A stretch of DNA of 47,302 nucleotides from Salipiger aestuarii (GCF_003259905.1 NZ_QLMG01000033.1:1-47302); one strand, 5' to 3'. Shown: positions 6,682-16,815, counted from the stretch's first letter. A program made the numbers and translations. Notes: generated by a model not told the origin, from the sequence alone.

Positions 6682-9600
6682 CTAAACCAGCACGAAATCG
6701 TCGGGCGTTATGTCCGCCAGCGTGACGCTGCGAATGTCGGCAAGCGTCTGCGCAAGAGCGGGCGAGAAGAGGGCGAGGTGGACGTCCGAACCGTTGGGTG
6801 TAAGCTGGACGTAGCCGCTTGCCTCTGCTTCGTCCCAGCCGTAGGCCAAAACGATTGCACGCAGGTCGATCACGTCACCGTCGCCTGCCGCGCCGCTGAA
6901 ATTGTCGATGCGGTCCGTCGACCCGTCCAGCGCATCCATCGAAAACCGGAACACGTCCGCGCCGGATTGGCCGCGCAGGGTGTCGTTGCCGGCGCCGCCA
7001 TCCAGCACGTCGTTGCCATTGTCGCCCCGCAGGAAGTCGTTCCCGTCGCCGCCGTAAAGCGTATCGTCCCCGCCGTTGGCAATGATGCGGTCGTCCCCGC
7101 CCAGGGACAGGATCATCGTGCCGTCGTTGCCGTCGCGCAAATCGTCTTCAGCTTCTGTGCCGACCATGGCGCCCGGCGGTGTTGTCGGCTCGGTGGTGTC
7201 CATGGTGATGGTCGGGCCGGGAATGTTCGCTGCGTTGCCGTTGCCGTCGGTCGCCGTGACCGACACGGTCAATGCGCCGTCCGCAAGGCTCGACAGGTCC
7301 AGCGTGACAGCGCCGTCTGCCGCCAGCGGTGCGGCGGCGTTGTCCACCGATCTTCCGGCCCCATCGCTGACGCTCACCACCGCCGTCGCGTCGCTGTCCA
7401 GCCCTGACACCACGAAGGTTGCATGGGTTTCCTCGCCAAAGGTGATCGCCGTGTCGGGCGCGGTGACGGTCAGGTTGCCATCCGCATCCGCCGATGTGTC
7501 GGGCGCGGTGTTCACCGTCAGCGTCGGGCCGCTGACGGTGCTGGCGTTGCCGCTGGCATCCGTCGCGGTCACCGAACTGGTCACCGGCCCGTCGGCGACG
7601 CCGGTCAGGTCGAAAACAACCGCGCCGCTCTCCAGCACCGTGCGGGTCAGATCGGTGCCCCCGGCGCCCAGCGTGACGACTGCCGTCGCATCCGCATCAA
7701 GCCCCGACAGAGTGACCGTCACTGCCGCCATCTCGCTGGCGTCGATGTTGGTGTCTGGCGCGGTCAGGCCCATGTTGCCATCGTCATCACCGCTGTCGGG
7801 CGCGGGGCCGGACGAGGTCAGCACGATCTCTCCGGCGGCAAACATCGCGTCGAAGGTGAAATCGCCACCCGACCGGACAAGAGCCAGGGTGATCCAGGAT
7901 GTTCCGGTGCCGCCGGCATCGACCTGCAACTCGCCGACGGTGCCCGCCTTCCAGACCCGCACATGGTTTGCAAGCTCGGCGGCGCCAAGACCGTCCGGGA
8001 CGATATCGCGCAGTTCGATCGCGTCGCCCTCTGCGGCGGTGAAATCCTTGATGTCGTCGACAGACCCATCAAGATCGGCGGCGGTGATCAGGAACAGATC
8101 GGCACCGGCGTCTCCGGTCAGCGCGTCGGCGCCAAGCCCGCCGACAAGGGTGTCATCGCCCGTGCCCGCCTTCATCGTATCGTTTCCGGCGTCACCGAAC
8201 AGCCAGTCGTTGCCAGCCTCGCCCTTTATGTTGTCGCCGCCCGCAAGACCGGCGATCACGTCGCTGCCCGCCGTCCCTTTCAGCGTGTCGCCGCCGCTGG
8301 TTCCGCTCAGCGTGGGATCTGGAAAGACCGGAGGTTCGGCAGAGGACATGGTCATCGCCGGGCCAGGCAGGTTGGCGACGTTGCCGTTGTCGTCGGTCGC
8401 GGTCACCATGACCACCAACGCGCCATCCGATAACCCCGACAGGTCAAGAACCACGTCGCCGTCGCCCGCCAGAGGTGCGGCGCTGTTGTCCACCGATCCG
8501 CCGAGGTTGTCGCTGACGGTCACCACGGCAGTCGCGTCGGCGTCGAGACCAGAAACAGAGAACACCACCGCGGATTGCTCGCCCAGCGTGATGTCGGTGT
8601 CGGGCGCGCTGACGGCAAGGTCGCCATCCGCATCGGCGGTCGCGTCCAGCGTCTTGGCAAGCGTCAGGGCCGGGCCGCTGGTGCTGGCAACGTTGCCCGC
8701 GCCATCCGTTGCGGTGACCGACACCGCAAGGGGGCCGTCGCCCAGGGTCGACAGGTCGAGCGCCACGGTGCCATTGGCCGCCAGCGGCGCGGTCGCGTTG
8801 TCGACGGATCGGCCCAGGCTGTCGGTGACGGTGACCACAGCCGTCGCGTCCGGGTCCAGCCCGGTGACGGCAAACACCACGGCGCGGAATTCGCTTTCGC
8901 TGATTTCGGTGTCGGGGGCGGCGACCGCGAGATTGCCGTCTTCATCCGCCGACGTATCGGGGGCGGCGTCCAGTGTCAGGGTCGGGCCGTTGACGGTGCT
9001 GGCGTTGCCGCTGCCATCGGTCGCCGTGACCGAGGTGGTGACCGGCCCGTCAGGCAGCCCTGTCAGGTCAAAGGTCAGATCGCCGTCCACCGACGTGGTC
9101 CGGGTCCGGAGGTTGCCGCCAACCATCAGCGCGACAACCGCCGTGGCATCGTCATCAAGTCCGCCGAGCGTGACAACCACCGCGGTTGCCTCGGCAGCGT
9201 CGATCACGGCGTCGGGCGCGCTCAGCGTCATGTTGCCATCGTCGTCGCCGCTGTCCGGGGCCGGGCCCGCGTCAAGGATCAACGCGTTCGAGGCCAGCAT
9301 TTCGGCCTTCGTCACCCCATAGATATACAGGAATTTCTGCAAGCCGTCCGGCGTGTACAGCGATATCCGCAGATCGCTGCCGGCGCTGTCCTGAAGCAGC
9401 AGTTGGTCCATCAGTTCGGACGCGGTCCAGCCGAATGCGACACCGATCTCCGACAGGTCGAGCCTGTCACCTTCGGCGACCGAAAAATCGAAGATGGAAT
9501 CGCGTGAGAAATCCAGATCTTCGGCCCGGTAAAAGAACGTGTCGGCGCCGGTCCCGCCGTACAGCTTGTCCAGCCCGGTGCCGCCGTAAATGCTGTCGTC

Positions 9601-11682
9601 GCCACCGCGCCCATACAGGACATCGCGTCCCGCAAAGCCTTGGATCACGCGGCCTGCGTCCACGTCGTACAGCAGGTTGTTGGCGTCATCGCCCAGCAGG
9701 TCGGCATCGCGGGTAAAGGTCTGGGTGAATTGGGTCGTGGCCAGCGCCACATCCGACGCAGCCACACCTTCAAGAAGCGCCAGAACGAAGCTGCCCGAAG
9801 CCGTGGAAACCGACACTTCGGCCCCGCCGGCCGAGTCGGTGATCGCGACATTCGCGGCAACCTGGGCGTCATCCCAGGCAAGCGAGTCGATGATCGCCCC
9901 AAGATCCACCACATCGCCGTCCGGGGCGGCATAATCGACGATCGTGTCGGTCGATCCGTCCAGCGCGTCCAACCCAAAGGCATAGATGTCCTTGCCCGCG
10001 CCGCCCTCAAGCGTGTCTGCCCCGGCGCGGCCTTCCAGGTAGTCGTTGCCGCCTGCGCCGCGCAGGATGTTGGCCGCCGCATCACCGCCCAGTCGGTCGC
10101 CGGCCTCGCCGCCGGTTACCTCGACCGCTGCCGGCAGCGCATTGAGCAACTCGGGAAAGCCCGTGCCGTCCAGTCCGATTTCAGCCCGAAGCGTGTCGTA
10201 CAGCGCCTCGGCATAGATCATGTAGGCATATTCCGAGAAATGAATCAGGTCGTAGGTCAGATCGCCTATATCGGTGACCGGATTCTCAAACAGCACCAGC
10301 GTCGGGTGCGCCGCCTGAAGCGACCTCACCGCATCGCGGATGCCCGCCACATAGGTTCCATTGCCCGCGTCCCCCGCCACCGCGACACCATCGACCATCG
10401 AATAGCCGTCGTTGAGAAACTCAGCCCAGTCGGGATCGACGCCGCCGCGCGCCTTGGGCGGCAGGGTCGACACCACCAAATACCGGTTTTCGCTGCCCGC
10501 GAGAGCATAGAACTGTTCGACCGCGGCTACGGTGTCGGCGACGATCTGCGGCAGGTCATCCGACAGCAGGTAGGCTTCGCCGTTGTTATGATAATCATTG
10601 GTCCCGGCAAGAAACAGCGCGATATCCGGGTCGTATTCCTCAAGCGCGTAGGTGAAATCGGACGTGCCCGATGAGTCATCGACGATGGCAGACAGGTACT
10701 TGCCGGCAACGCCGTGGTGATCGCGGTCCAGCAGGGTGTCCGGGCCGTTCTGAAGCGCCCCCACATAGTCGACCCAGCCGCCGCCGCCCAGCACCCGTTC
10801 GAACAGGTCAAGACGATAGCCATCCAGCACGGTGCGGTCTTCGGGCACCGGAAGGTTGCCGTTTACCATGCCTTCGGTCAGAGAATCCCCGATGGGCAGA
10901 ATGCGCAGCGCGCGCATCCATGTGCCCGCTGCCATATCGACCACCAGCGCCTCGGTCTGGCCCGCGAAGGACACGGCGCCGCCCCCGCTGCTTTCGACCG
11001 TATAAGGGGTGTAGCTTACCGATGAAATGCGGGCCTGCGCGGTCGCATCCGGGGTGATGGGACCGTGCCAATGTTCAAGTTGCTCAGCCCCGGTCCAGAT
11101 GCTGGCATACACCCGCATTTCTTCGTCCGGCACGGCGATTGCGGCCGTCGCGCCGTCGATCCCGAACAGAAAAGTGCTGTCGGCGTACCAGCGAATTCCG
11201 TCGGGCATCCATTCGATCTGATAGGTGTGCATCGCGCTTGCCGCGTCAAACCCCAGCGGGATCTGCACGCTGCCGGCTTCGCCAAGGTTGTTGCCGCCGT
11301 GGTAATAGTTGATGTTCATCACGGTGGTATCGTGGCCGAGAAACTCGATATCGATCTCGTTGTGTTCATCGGCGCCGAAATAAACGCTGTCGAACAGAAA
11401 GAACGCCGACACCACGCCGGACACGCCCGCAGCCTGCATCTGCACCTCGTATGTGCCGTAGCCGAAGCTGTCATTCGACTGGATCTCGGATCCGGTGAAC
11501 GGCTTGCCCAGCAGGTCGGTGCCGTCGAATGTCAGGGCCACTTCGCCCGCGACCGGCGTGACAACGTAGTCTTCGGACCAGGCGGTCTGGTTCCAGTTCG
11601 CCGCCATCGCAAAGTCTGAACTGTACCAGGGCGGCGTTTCGTAAGTATCGAAATTTTCGGAAAATATCCTAAGATCAGACAT
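6682..11682 (-). CDS. Giant secreted GH16 glycanase - SGNH esterase - Ig-like - RTX fusion (ExsH-like)
   Basis: The protein has 1666 residues from the ATG at 11682, which follows AGAGGTG at 11 bases; a 13-codon upstream extension is less likely. Residues about 1-227 are a GH16 domain with catalytic motif NEIDIEFLG (Glu109, Asp111, Glu113). Residues about 257-505 are an SGNH/GDSL hydrolase with PIGDSLTEG (Ser267), AGTND (Asn362) and DLIHFSE (Asp478, His481). Then follow RTX blocks (about 525-590 and 665-740), three Ig-like repeats of about 100 residues (807-1112), a third RTX block (about 1122-1200), two more Ig-like repeats (about 1294-1494) and a C-terminal RTX block (about 1514-1666). There is no Sec signal, so type I secretion is expected. 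It probably cuts and deacylates the exopolysaccharide outside the cell. Sinorhizobium ExsH is GH16 plus RTX; the esterase and Ig repeats are additions. Confidence 0.9.
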   Translation of the reverse strand: MSDLRIFSENFDTYETPPWYSSDFAMAANWNQTAWSEDYVVTPVAGEVALTFDGTDLLGKPFTGSEIQSNDSFGYGTYEVQMQAAGVSGVVSAFFLFDSVYFGADEHNEIDIEFLGHDTTVMNINYYHGGNNLGEAGSVQIPLGFDAASAMHTYQIEWMPDGIRWYADSTFLFGIDGATAAIAVPDEEMRVYASIWTGAEQLEHWHGPITPDATAQARISSVSYTPYTVESSGGGAVSFAGQTEALVVDMAAGTWMRALRILPIGDSLTEGMVNGNLPVPEDRTVLDGYRLDLFERVLGGGGWVDYVGALQNGPDTLLDRDHHGVAGKYLSAIVDDSSGTSDFTYALEEYDPDIALFLAGTNDYHNNGEAYLLSDDLPQIVADTVAAVEQFYALAGSENRYLVVSTLPPKARGGVDPDWAEFLNDGYSMVDGVAVAGDAGNGTYVAGIRDAVRSLQAAHPTLVLFENPVTDIGDLTYDLIHFSEYAYMIYAEALYDTLRAEIGLDGTGFPELLNALPAAVEVTGGEAGDRLGGDAAANILRGAGGNDYLEGRAGADTLEGGAGKDIYAFGLDALDGSTDTIVDYAAPDGDVVDLGAIIDSLAWDDAQVAANVAITDSAGGAEVSVSTASGSFVLALLEGVAASDVALATTQFTQTFTRDADLLGDDANNLLYDVDAGRVIQGFAGRDVLYGRGGDDSIYGGTGLDKLYGGTGADTFFYRAEDLDFSRDSIFDFSVAEGDRLDLSEIGVAFGWTASELMDQLLLQDSAGSDLRISLYTPDGLQKFLYIYGVTKAEMLASNALILDAGPAPDSGDDDGNMTLSAPDAVIDAAEATAVVVTLGGLDDDATAVVALMVGGNLRTRTTSVDGDLTFDLTGLPDGPVTTSVTATDGSGNASTVNGPTLTLDAAPDTSADEDGNLAVAAPDTEISESEFRAVVFAVTGLDPDATAVVTVTDSLGRSVDNATAPLAANGTVALDLSTLGDGPLAVSVTATDGAGNVASTSGPALTLAKTLDATADADGDLAVSAPDTDITLGEQSAVVFSVSGLDADATAVVTVSDNLGGSVDNSAAPLAGDGDVVLDLSGLSDGALVVMVTATDDNGNVANLPGPAMTMSSAEPPVFPDPTLSGTSGGDTLKGTAGSDVIAGLAGGDNIKGEAGNDWLFGDAGNDTMKAGTGDDTLVGGLGADALTGDAGADLFLITAADLDGSVDDIKDFTAAEGDAIELRDIVPDGLGAAELANHVRVWKAGTVGELQVDAGGTGTSWITLALVRSGGDFTFDAMFAAGEIVLTSSGPAPDSGDDDGNMGLTAPDTNIDASEMAAVTVTLSGLDADATAVVTLGAGGTDLTRTVLESGAVVFDLTGVADGPVTSSVTATDASGNASTVSGPTLTVNTAPDTSADADGNLTVTAPDTAITFGEETHATFVVSGLDSDATAVVSVSDGAGRSVDNAAAPLAADGAVTLDLSSLADGALTVSVTATDGNGNAANIPGPTITMDTTEPTTPPGAMVGTEAEDDLRDGNDGTMILSLGGDDRIIANGGDDTLYGGDGNDFLRGDNGNDVLDGGAGNDTLRGQSGADVFRFSMDALDGSTDRIDNFSGAAGDGDVIDLRAIVLAYGWDEAEASGYVQLTPNGSDVHLALFSPALAQTLADIRSVTLADITPDDFVLV

Positions 11683-11929
11683 AATCGCTTTTGCACCTCT
11701 TACCCAAATACCTGATAACAATCACGCCCGCTGAAAACCTGTGCGGACCGTCACACGACGTCTGAAAAATACTTGCCGCCCGACATTGGGGCGGGATCAC
11801 ATCACTGCCCGAGTGATACACGGCTACGGACGAATCGCGATCTATTTATCACGAATTGACGGAAATTAACCGGCTTCGGTCAAAAACGGGCGATTCTGGG
11901 CCGGTGTCGTTCGGATCCAGGACCCGCCG
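11683..11929 (-). promoter_or_regulatory. Upstream region of the GH16-SGNH-RTX gene with a small inverted repeat
   Basis: The 247-bp gap holds ATCACT-GCCCG-AGTGAT at 11801-11817 (6-bp perfect arms), about 120 bases upstream of the gene start and placed like an operator. An AT-rich stretch at 11843-11870 could hold promoter elements. No clear -35/-10 pair could be fixed. Confidence 0.35.
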
Positions 11930-13564
11930 TCAGCGCGCCCACTTGCCGGGGTCGACGATGGCCCGCACCGCGCGGCTTGCGTCATCGTCGGCGCCGGGAG
12001 CGGGGCCTTGCCAGCGCAAGATCCACACCGGCCCCGCGCGCTGCGTACTCAGCGACACGCCGGGCACATCAAAGGCCTGCAGCAGCGCGCCGATGCTGTT
12101 GTTCTTCGGCCATTGCTTCCACCATTCGACCGACACGACGAACGCCCCGTGAGGATAGGCGCGCACCAACGCCCGGAGCGATGCCGGATCGCTGATCAGG
12201 GGGCGCCCGGTGCGGGGGTCGCGGGCAAACTCGGTGTTGTTCATCTCGGGCAACCAGTTGTTGCTGAACACCACGTCGAACCCGCCAAGGTAATAGAGCG
12301 CGGACAGATCGTCATTCGTAACGATCAGTGCGCCGTCATCGACCAGGCGCTCTACCTGCGGGCGCGCCTCGCTCCAGTCGGCCACGCGCGTGAGAGGCAC
12401 AGCGAACCGCCCGAGCATCAGCTTGACCGACGCCGGTATCGCGTCCTGCGTGACGAGTGCAAAGCATGCAATGAACGCGAGCGCGAACTGGGGCGCCCGC
12501 CCGTGCCCGAGCGGCCCCCGAAAGCCCCGGAGCGCCCGTTGCATCATGCGCGCCAGCGCGGGCACCAGGACCGCCAGGCCCATGGCCCACAGCGTGAACA
12601 GGAACGGGGTCAGGTAATAGATATATCGCACGTTCTGCACCCCCGCGAACGAATGCACGATTAGCCCGACGACCACGAGCGTGGTGCAGAACGCCGCTGG
12701 GCGCGGAAAGGACCGCAGCGCCAGAATCGCAAGCAACGGGGTAAGAGACCAGACCGCCGGGTAGAAACGGCTGAAGACCCGGTGATAGGCAGTGACATCG
12801 CGGCCCCAGGGCGAAATGGTGTATTTGGCCCAGATCGACGCCAGCATCCCGCTTGCAAACGCTGCCGCAACAGCGGCCAGCAGCAAGGCTGACAAGATCA
12901 CCAGGATCACCATCCGGTAGCGAAGGCGCAGCAGTATCGGAAGTGCAACAAAGCCCGCCGCCCAGATCGCCAGCCCCAGAACGCCCACCAAAGTGCTGTC
13001 CTGAAACAGCTTTGCAGACAATACCGCCGTCAGCGCGACGAGGGTCAACGCCAGACGGGTCGCGGCCTTTCGTCGTGGCGCAAAGAGCTGGTAAACGGCA
13101 ACCGCTGCGACAAAGAACAGCAAACCGTGCAGCGTGTAAAAGCGGATGGTTTGTGACAGCTGAATGCCGCTGGGCCAGAAAACGACGAAGAAGGCCACAA
13201 TCCAGCCAACCGCCGGGCCTGCGACCTGCCGCGACCAAAGCGCCGCCGCCGCCGCGCCCAACGAGCCGAACAACACGCCAGGCAGGCGCGCCATGGCAAG
13301 GTTTGGTTCACCGGCCAGCCAGAACATCCAGCCCGTCAGGGCGGTAAAGATCGGTGTGCGCTCATAGCTGCCCTGATGCAGGCGCAGGCTGCCATCGGTA
13401 AGCCAGCTCTGCGCGGCAAGAATATGATAAAGCTCGTCATAGCTGGGGTCTGCGTAAAGATGCCCCACACGACCGAGCACAGCGGCCAAAAGCACGAAGG
13501 CGGAAAAAACCAAGGTGCCCTGACCAGTCCTCGCGATTGTATCGTATTGTGCCGTTCGAAGCAT
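11930..13564 (-). CDS. GT-C membrane glycosyltransferase (ArnT/PMT/GT39-GT83-like)
   Basis: The 544-residue integral membrane protein has about ten to twelve TM segments. After the first TM comes the loop ADPSYDELYH with Asp43-Glu44, matching the acidic pair in the first periplasmic loop that marks polyprenyl-phosphate-sugar-dependent GT-C enzymes. A polar C-terminal domain (about 400-544) would face the periplasm, as in ArnT and PMT. It would add a sugar from an undecaprenyl/dolichyl-type phosphate donor to lipid-linked polymer or another envelope target. The DPM-like GT2 at 32313 is a natural candidate to make such a donor. ATG at 13564 follows AGGGAA; a TTG one codon earlier is possible. 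It stands alone, 386 bases downstream of the GT4 gene. Confidence 0.85.
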   Translation of the reverse strand: MLRTAQYDTIARTGQGTLVFSAFVLLAAVLGRVGHLYADPSYDELYHILAAQSWLTDGSLRLHQGSYERTPIFTALTGWMFWLAGEPNLAMARLPGVLFGSLGAAAAALWSRQVAGPAVGWIVAFFVVFWPSGIQLSQTIRFYTLHGLLFFVAAVAVYQLFAPRRKAATRLALTLVALTAVLSAKLFQDSTLVGVLGLAIWAAGFVALPILLRLRYRMVILVILSALLLAAVAAAFASGMLASIWAKYTISPWGRDVTAYHRVFSRFYPAVWSLTPLLAILALRSFPRPAAFCTTLVVVGLIVHSFAGVQNVRYIYYLTPFLFTLWAMGLAVLVPALARMMQRALRGFRGPLGHGRAPQFALAFIACFALVTQDAIPASVKLMLGRFAVPLTRVADWSEARPQVERLVDDGALIVTNDDLSALYYLGGFDVVFSNNWLPEMNNTEFARDPRTGRPLISDPASLRALVRAYPHGAFVVSVEWWKQWPKNNSIGALLQAFDVPGVSLSTQRAGPVWILRWQGPAPGADDDASRAVRAIVDPGKWAR

Positions 13565-13950
13565 CAAGCTTGTTCCCTGGTCTTCGGTGCTGCGCTTTGC
13601 AGGCTGGTGACGCGAACCGGAATAATCCCGGCCCTTGTGGTGTTCTCAAGCAGACACGCGAGGTGCGGGTCGTGCCGCCGTGGGTATGGAATCGTCCTGG
13701 CCGGGCATTCGGCGATGGTCGCGCAGCGGCTGCGCTGTGTCGCCTCGCCATGCGAGCCGTGCGATGCTGCACTGTTAGAAATCAATTCGGGCGTCGGGAT
13801 TATCTCTAATAAGTAAATATGTTGGAAATGAAATGTAAAGGATATAGGTTTAATCCAGAAACAACCTTCGGTGGAAAATACCGCGCGGAAAGGCAATTTC
13901 TTTGGCCCTTGTGAAATGATCGTCAATGGAAAAACAGCGTTCCAAAGCTT
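13565..13950. other. 386-bp intergenic region, AT-rich near 13790-13870
   Basis: The region lies between two minus-strand genes, and so probably holds the promoter of the GT-C gene. It contains a clear AT-rich block (about 13790-13870) unlike its GC-rich surroundings. I see no convincing gene or terminator. Open frames of about 90-145 codons here are antisense to or overlapping other genes and lack recognisable domains. Confidence 0.5.
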
Positions 13951-15132
13951 TCATTTGGCTGCGTGCGTTTGGTTCGGCGCGAGATCGCGCTTTTCCAGCC
14001 GTGTGGCGATGATATTCTCCATGAACAAGGTCAGTTTGCGCTTGAAAGCTTCGGGGCTGAATTCGGCAGCCACGCGGCGGTGGGCCTGTTCTGCCAGTTT
14101 ATTGCGCCGGGCGGAATCGCTTAGCAGGGTGGTGATGCCCCGGGCCATATCCTCGGGGGTTGGGTCGACCAGCAGCGCAATATCGTCGTCCAGCACCTGG
14201 GTATGCGTCGGCAATCGGGTGGCCAAAAGCGGGCGACCGCTGTCGAGATAGGAATAGACCTTCATCGGCGTGTTACGCCCCTGGGTGCGGGGCGAGACCA
14301 CGATATCGGCCTGCGACAGGTAGTCGCCGATCCGCTCGACCGGACGCGGCCCCAAAAAGCTGACCCTGTCCGCCACGCCGAGCTCGACCGCGAGGGTGCG
14401 AAGATCGTCGATATGCGAAGGCGTTCCGCCGATGATCACCAGACGCGCCAGCCCTTCGGAACGGGCGAATCCACGGATCAGCAGATCGACGCCCTGATAG
14501 CTTTCGAGATTGCCGATATACATGATGACCGGCTCGGCAAAGCTACAATCTCCGGGCGGCGTGGTCGCCCCGGAAATAAGCGTCACGTCTTCCAGCGTCT
14601 GTACCGGAAGACCCGGCGCGTAACCCTTTATGAGAACTTCGAGCGCCCGGCAGCAGGTGATCGCGCCGATCGCGCCCCGCGCCCCCCGCGCTTCGGCCCG
14701 GGACAGCAGCCCGGTCAGCCAGCCGGGCAGCGAGAACTTGTCGCTCAGTTGCTCAGGGATCGAACTGTCGACATCGTAGATGTAGGGCACCCCGAAAAGC
14801 GGTTTCAGCGCGAGGGCAAGAAACGCCGCCTCTTCGACGGCGATCACCAGATCGAAATCGCCGCGCCACAACCGCCATGCCGCCATCGGCAGCATGATGG
14901 CATCGCAGGTGGCTTTCTTGAGCGAAAAACCGGGCGGCACGGCGCGCAGCCCGGGCAAGGCCGGAACTCTGGACAGCCGCACGCCGGGGATGTCGGGGTC
15001 CCCACCTTCGGCAAAGCAGATGGCGTCGATTTGATGCCCTTGCGCGGCAAGGACCTTCATCAGGGCTCGAACTGCGATGGGCGTACCGCGCGGCACGAAA
15101 AACGGCTGCGGAGCGAGAATCAGGATACGCAT
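13951..15132 (-). CDS. GT4-type glycosyltransferase
   Basis: The 393-residue GT-B fold enzyme probably builds the repeat unit on the cytoplasmic face. The N-terminus MRILILAPQPFFVPRGTPIA with its Gly-rich loop is typical of GT4. The C-terminal donor domain starts near IMYIGNLESYQGVDLLI (about 230-246) and ends with the donor site TPMKVYSYLDSGRPLLAT (about 315-332), a variant in which the first Glu of the EX7E motif is replaced by Lys, seen in other GT4 members. I chose ATG 15132; the frame runs open 38 codons further upstream, but that part looks non-coding and the conserved start fits here. It lies divergent to wzx with 270 bp between starts. Confidence 0.88.
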   Translation of the reverse strand: MRILILAPQPFFVPRGTPIAVRALMKVLAAQGHQIDAICFAEGGDPDIPGVRLSRVPALPGLRAVPPGFSLKKATCDAIMLPMAAWRLWRGDFDLVIAVEEAAFLALALKPLFGVPYIYDVDSSIPEQLSDKFSLPGWLTGLLSRAEARGARGAIGAITCCRALEVLIKGYAPGLPVQTLEDVTLISGATTPPGDCSFAEPVIMYIGNLESYQGVDLLIRGFARSEGLARLVIIGGTPSHIDDLRTLAVELGVADRVSFLGPRPVERIGDYLSQADIVVSPRTQGRNTPMKVYSYLDSGRPLLATRLPTHTQVLDDDIALLVDPTPEDMARGITTLLSDSARRNKLAEQAHRRVAAEFSPEAFKRKLTLFMENIIATRLEKRDLAPNQTHAAK

Positions 15133-15402
15133 GGGGTGCCGGTCGCTTGACCGACCGCGTAAAATTCCGGTGCGGCGCAAAGGATTAAACAAGAATGGAC
15201 GAACGTGCGGGGCAATGGATCTCTCCGAAACAATGAGAGGAAACACAAGGTACGGGGGGTATGGAAGCCCTGCAAAGCCCAGAAGTCAACCGGAACCGCT
15301 TTTGACCTGATTGCACAAGCTTGATCGCACTATTCACGGCAACGAAACTGGGCGAGTATCGCAAGCTCATGTTGTTGTGATTTTCTCCGCGGGGTTTTTC
15401 TT

Positions 15403-16815
15403 GTGGCAAGACATTTTCTGGTGAACCTTGGCTCGCTTTCGGGGGCACAGGCGTTCATCATCCTGTCCCAGTTGCTTGTTCTGCCGATCATCGCGCGGCA
15501 TCTGGACGTCGCGGCATTCGGTGACGTCGCGTTGGCGATGACCGTGACCGTTTTCGCCCAATTGCTAAGCGACGCGGGACTTGGCCGGTCGCTGATCCGC
15601 AAGAACAGCTTTGATCCCAAGGAATGGAGCAGCGTCTTCTGGTTCTTGTGTGTGACCGGCTTGTTGCTTGCGGTGGCGCTGCTTCTGATCGCGCCATTCT
15701 GGGCCGCGGTGTTCGGCCGGCCCAACGTGGGGCCGCTGATCATGGCGCTAGCGGCGGTGCCGTTGCTGCAATCGCTCTCGGCCGTGCCGACCGCTGTGCT
15801 GGAGCGGGAAAAGCGGTTTCCCGTGCTTGCCTCGCTGCGCATCCTTGCGGCCATCGCGGGGTTTCTCACGGTGGTGAGCCTTGCGGTGCTGGGAGCGGGG
15901 GCCTGGGCGCTGATTGCACAGCAGGTGGTACTGGCGTTAATTCAGGGCGTCGGCGCGGTGCTGCTCAGCGGGTTTCGCCCGGTGTCGCCGCGCGCGCGGG
16001 TGCCGCTTGGCGATCACCTCGGTTTTGCGCGCAATGCGCTGGGCGTGTCGCTTTTGATGACGGCGCAGCGGCAGGTCCCGATGATGCTGATCGGTTACGC
16101 CCATGGCAGCACGGCGCTTGGGCAGTTCTCCATGAGCCAACGTATCCAGAACCTGCCGTTGCAAGGTCTTGCGGCACCGTTTGCGCGCATCGCTTTTGTC
16201 CACATGAGCGCGGTTCAGCGCGATCCGGCGCAGGTTGGCGATATTTATGCGCGGGGTGTGCTGTTGCTGGGCTTTGTCATCATTCCGCCGGTGGCGTTGC
16301 TGGCTGCGATCGGCGAGACCGCCTTTGGCGTGTTGCTGTCCGACGCCTGGATTCCTGCGGCGATGATCTTTGCGCTGGCTTCGCCGGGGATTGCGGTTGA
16401 GGCGTCTATTTCCCATGCGGGCGTGCTGTTTCAATCGGTCAACCGGACGGGGTTGCAGTTGCGGATGGTGCTCGAAAGATTCCTGCTTCGGCTGAGCATG
16501 GTCGCGATTGCGCTGCCCTTTGGCGTGACGGCTGTCGCGGCAGCGCTTTCGGTTGCGGCGCTGCTGTATGTGCCGCGCCTGTTTGCCCACGTCGGGGGGG
16601 CCGTCGCGCTTGAGCCTCGGGCGGCATATGGTGCGCTTGTCGCTCCGGTCCTGCTGGGGCTGGGGGTGTTCCTCGCGGGGCGGGGGCTGGAGGCGGTGAC
16701 CTCCGGGTGGATGACGCTGGGTTGGGCGGCGCTGCTTCTGATCGCCGCCTGGGCTGGCGCGGCGCTGGCGCTGCGTCGAAGATTGCGCGAGGCCCTTGCC
16801 GTCTTTGGGCGCTAA
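15403..16815 (+). CDS. Wzx-type polysaccharide flippase (MOP/MATE superfamily)
   Basis: The 470-residue membrane protein has about twelve to fourteen TM segments and begins ARHFLVNLGSLSGAQAFIIL, a normal opening of the polysaccharide-transporter (PST) family. It would flip the undecaprenyl-linked repeat unit to the periplasm for the polymerase. GTG start at 15403 with a GGGG-containing leader; no ATG lies near. The middle part (about 215-260) has the polar SMSQRIQNLPLQGLAAPFARI segment, split by Pro, found in this family. Its last four bases overlap the end of the convergent wzy-like gene. It appears to be transcribed alone, facing the GT4 gene across a 270-bp divergent region. Confidence 0.92.
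   Translation: MARHFLVNLGSLSGAQAFIILSQLLVLPIIARHLDVAAFGDVALAMTVTVFAQLLSDAGLGRSLIRKNSFDPKEWSSVFWFLCVTGLLLAVALLLIAPFWAAVFGRPNVGPLIMALAAVPLLQSLSAVPTAVLEREKRFPVLASLRILAAIAGFLTVVSLAVLGAGAWALIAQQVVLALIQGVGAVLLSGFRPVSPRARVPLGDHLGFARNALGVSLLMTAQRQVPMMLIGYAHGSTALGQFSMSQRIQNLPLQGLAAPFARIAFVHMSAVQRDPAQVGDIYARGVLLLGFVIIPPVALLAAIGETAFGVLLSDAWIPAAMIFALASPGIAVEASISHAGVLFQSVNRTGLQLRMVLERFLLRLSMVAIALPFGVTAVAAALSVAALLYVPRLFAHVGGAVALEPRAAYGALVAPVLLGLGVFLAGRGLEAVTSGWMTLGWAALLLIAAWAGAALALRRRLREALAVFGR

Noticed and set aside
7076-9322. 748-codon plus-strand open frame
   Set aside because: It is antisense to the GH16-SGNH-RTX gene and arises from the regular GC-rich codon pattern of the Ig/RTX repeats. The translation is Ser/Pro/Ala-rich with no domain.
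11843-11872. Second CtrA box near ATTGACGGAAATTAACC
   Set aside because: Only one TTAAC half is correct; the partner at the required distance is not TTAA.
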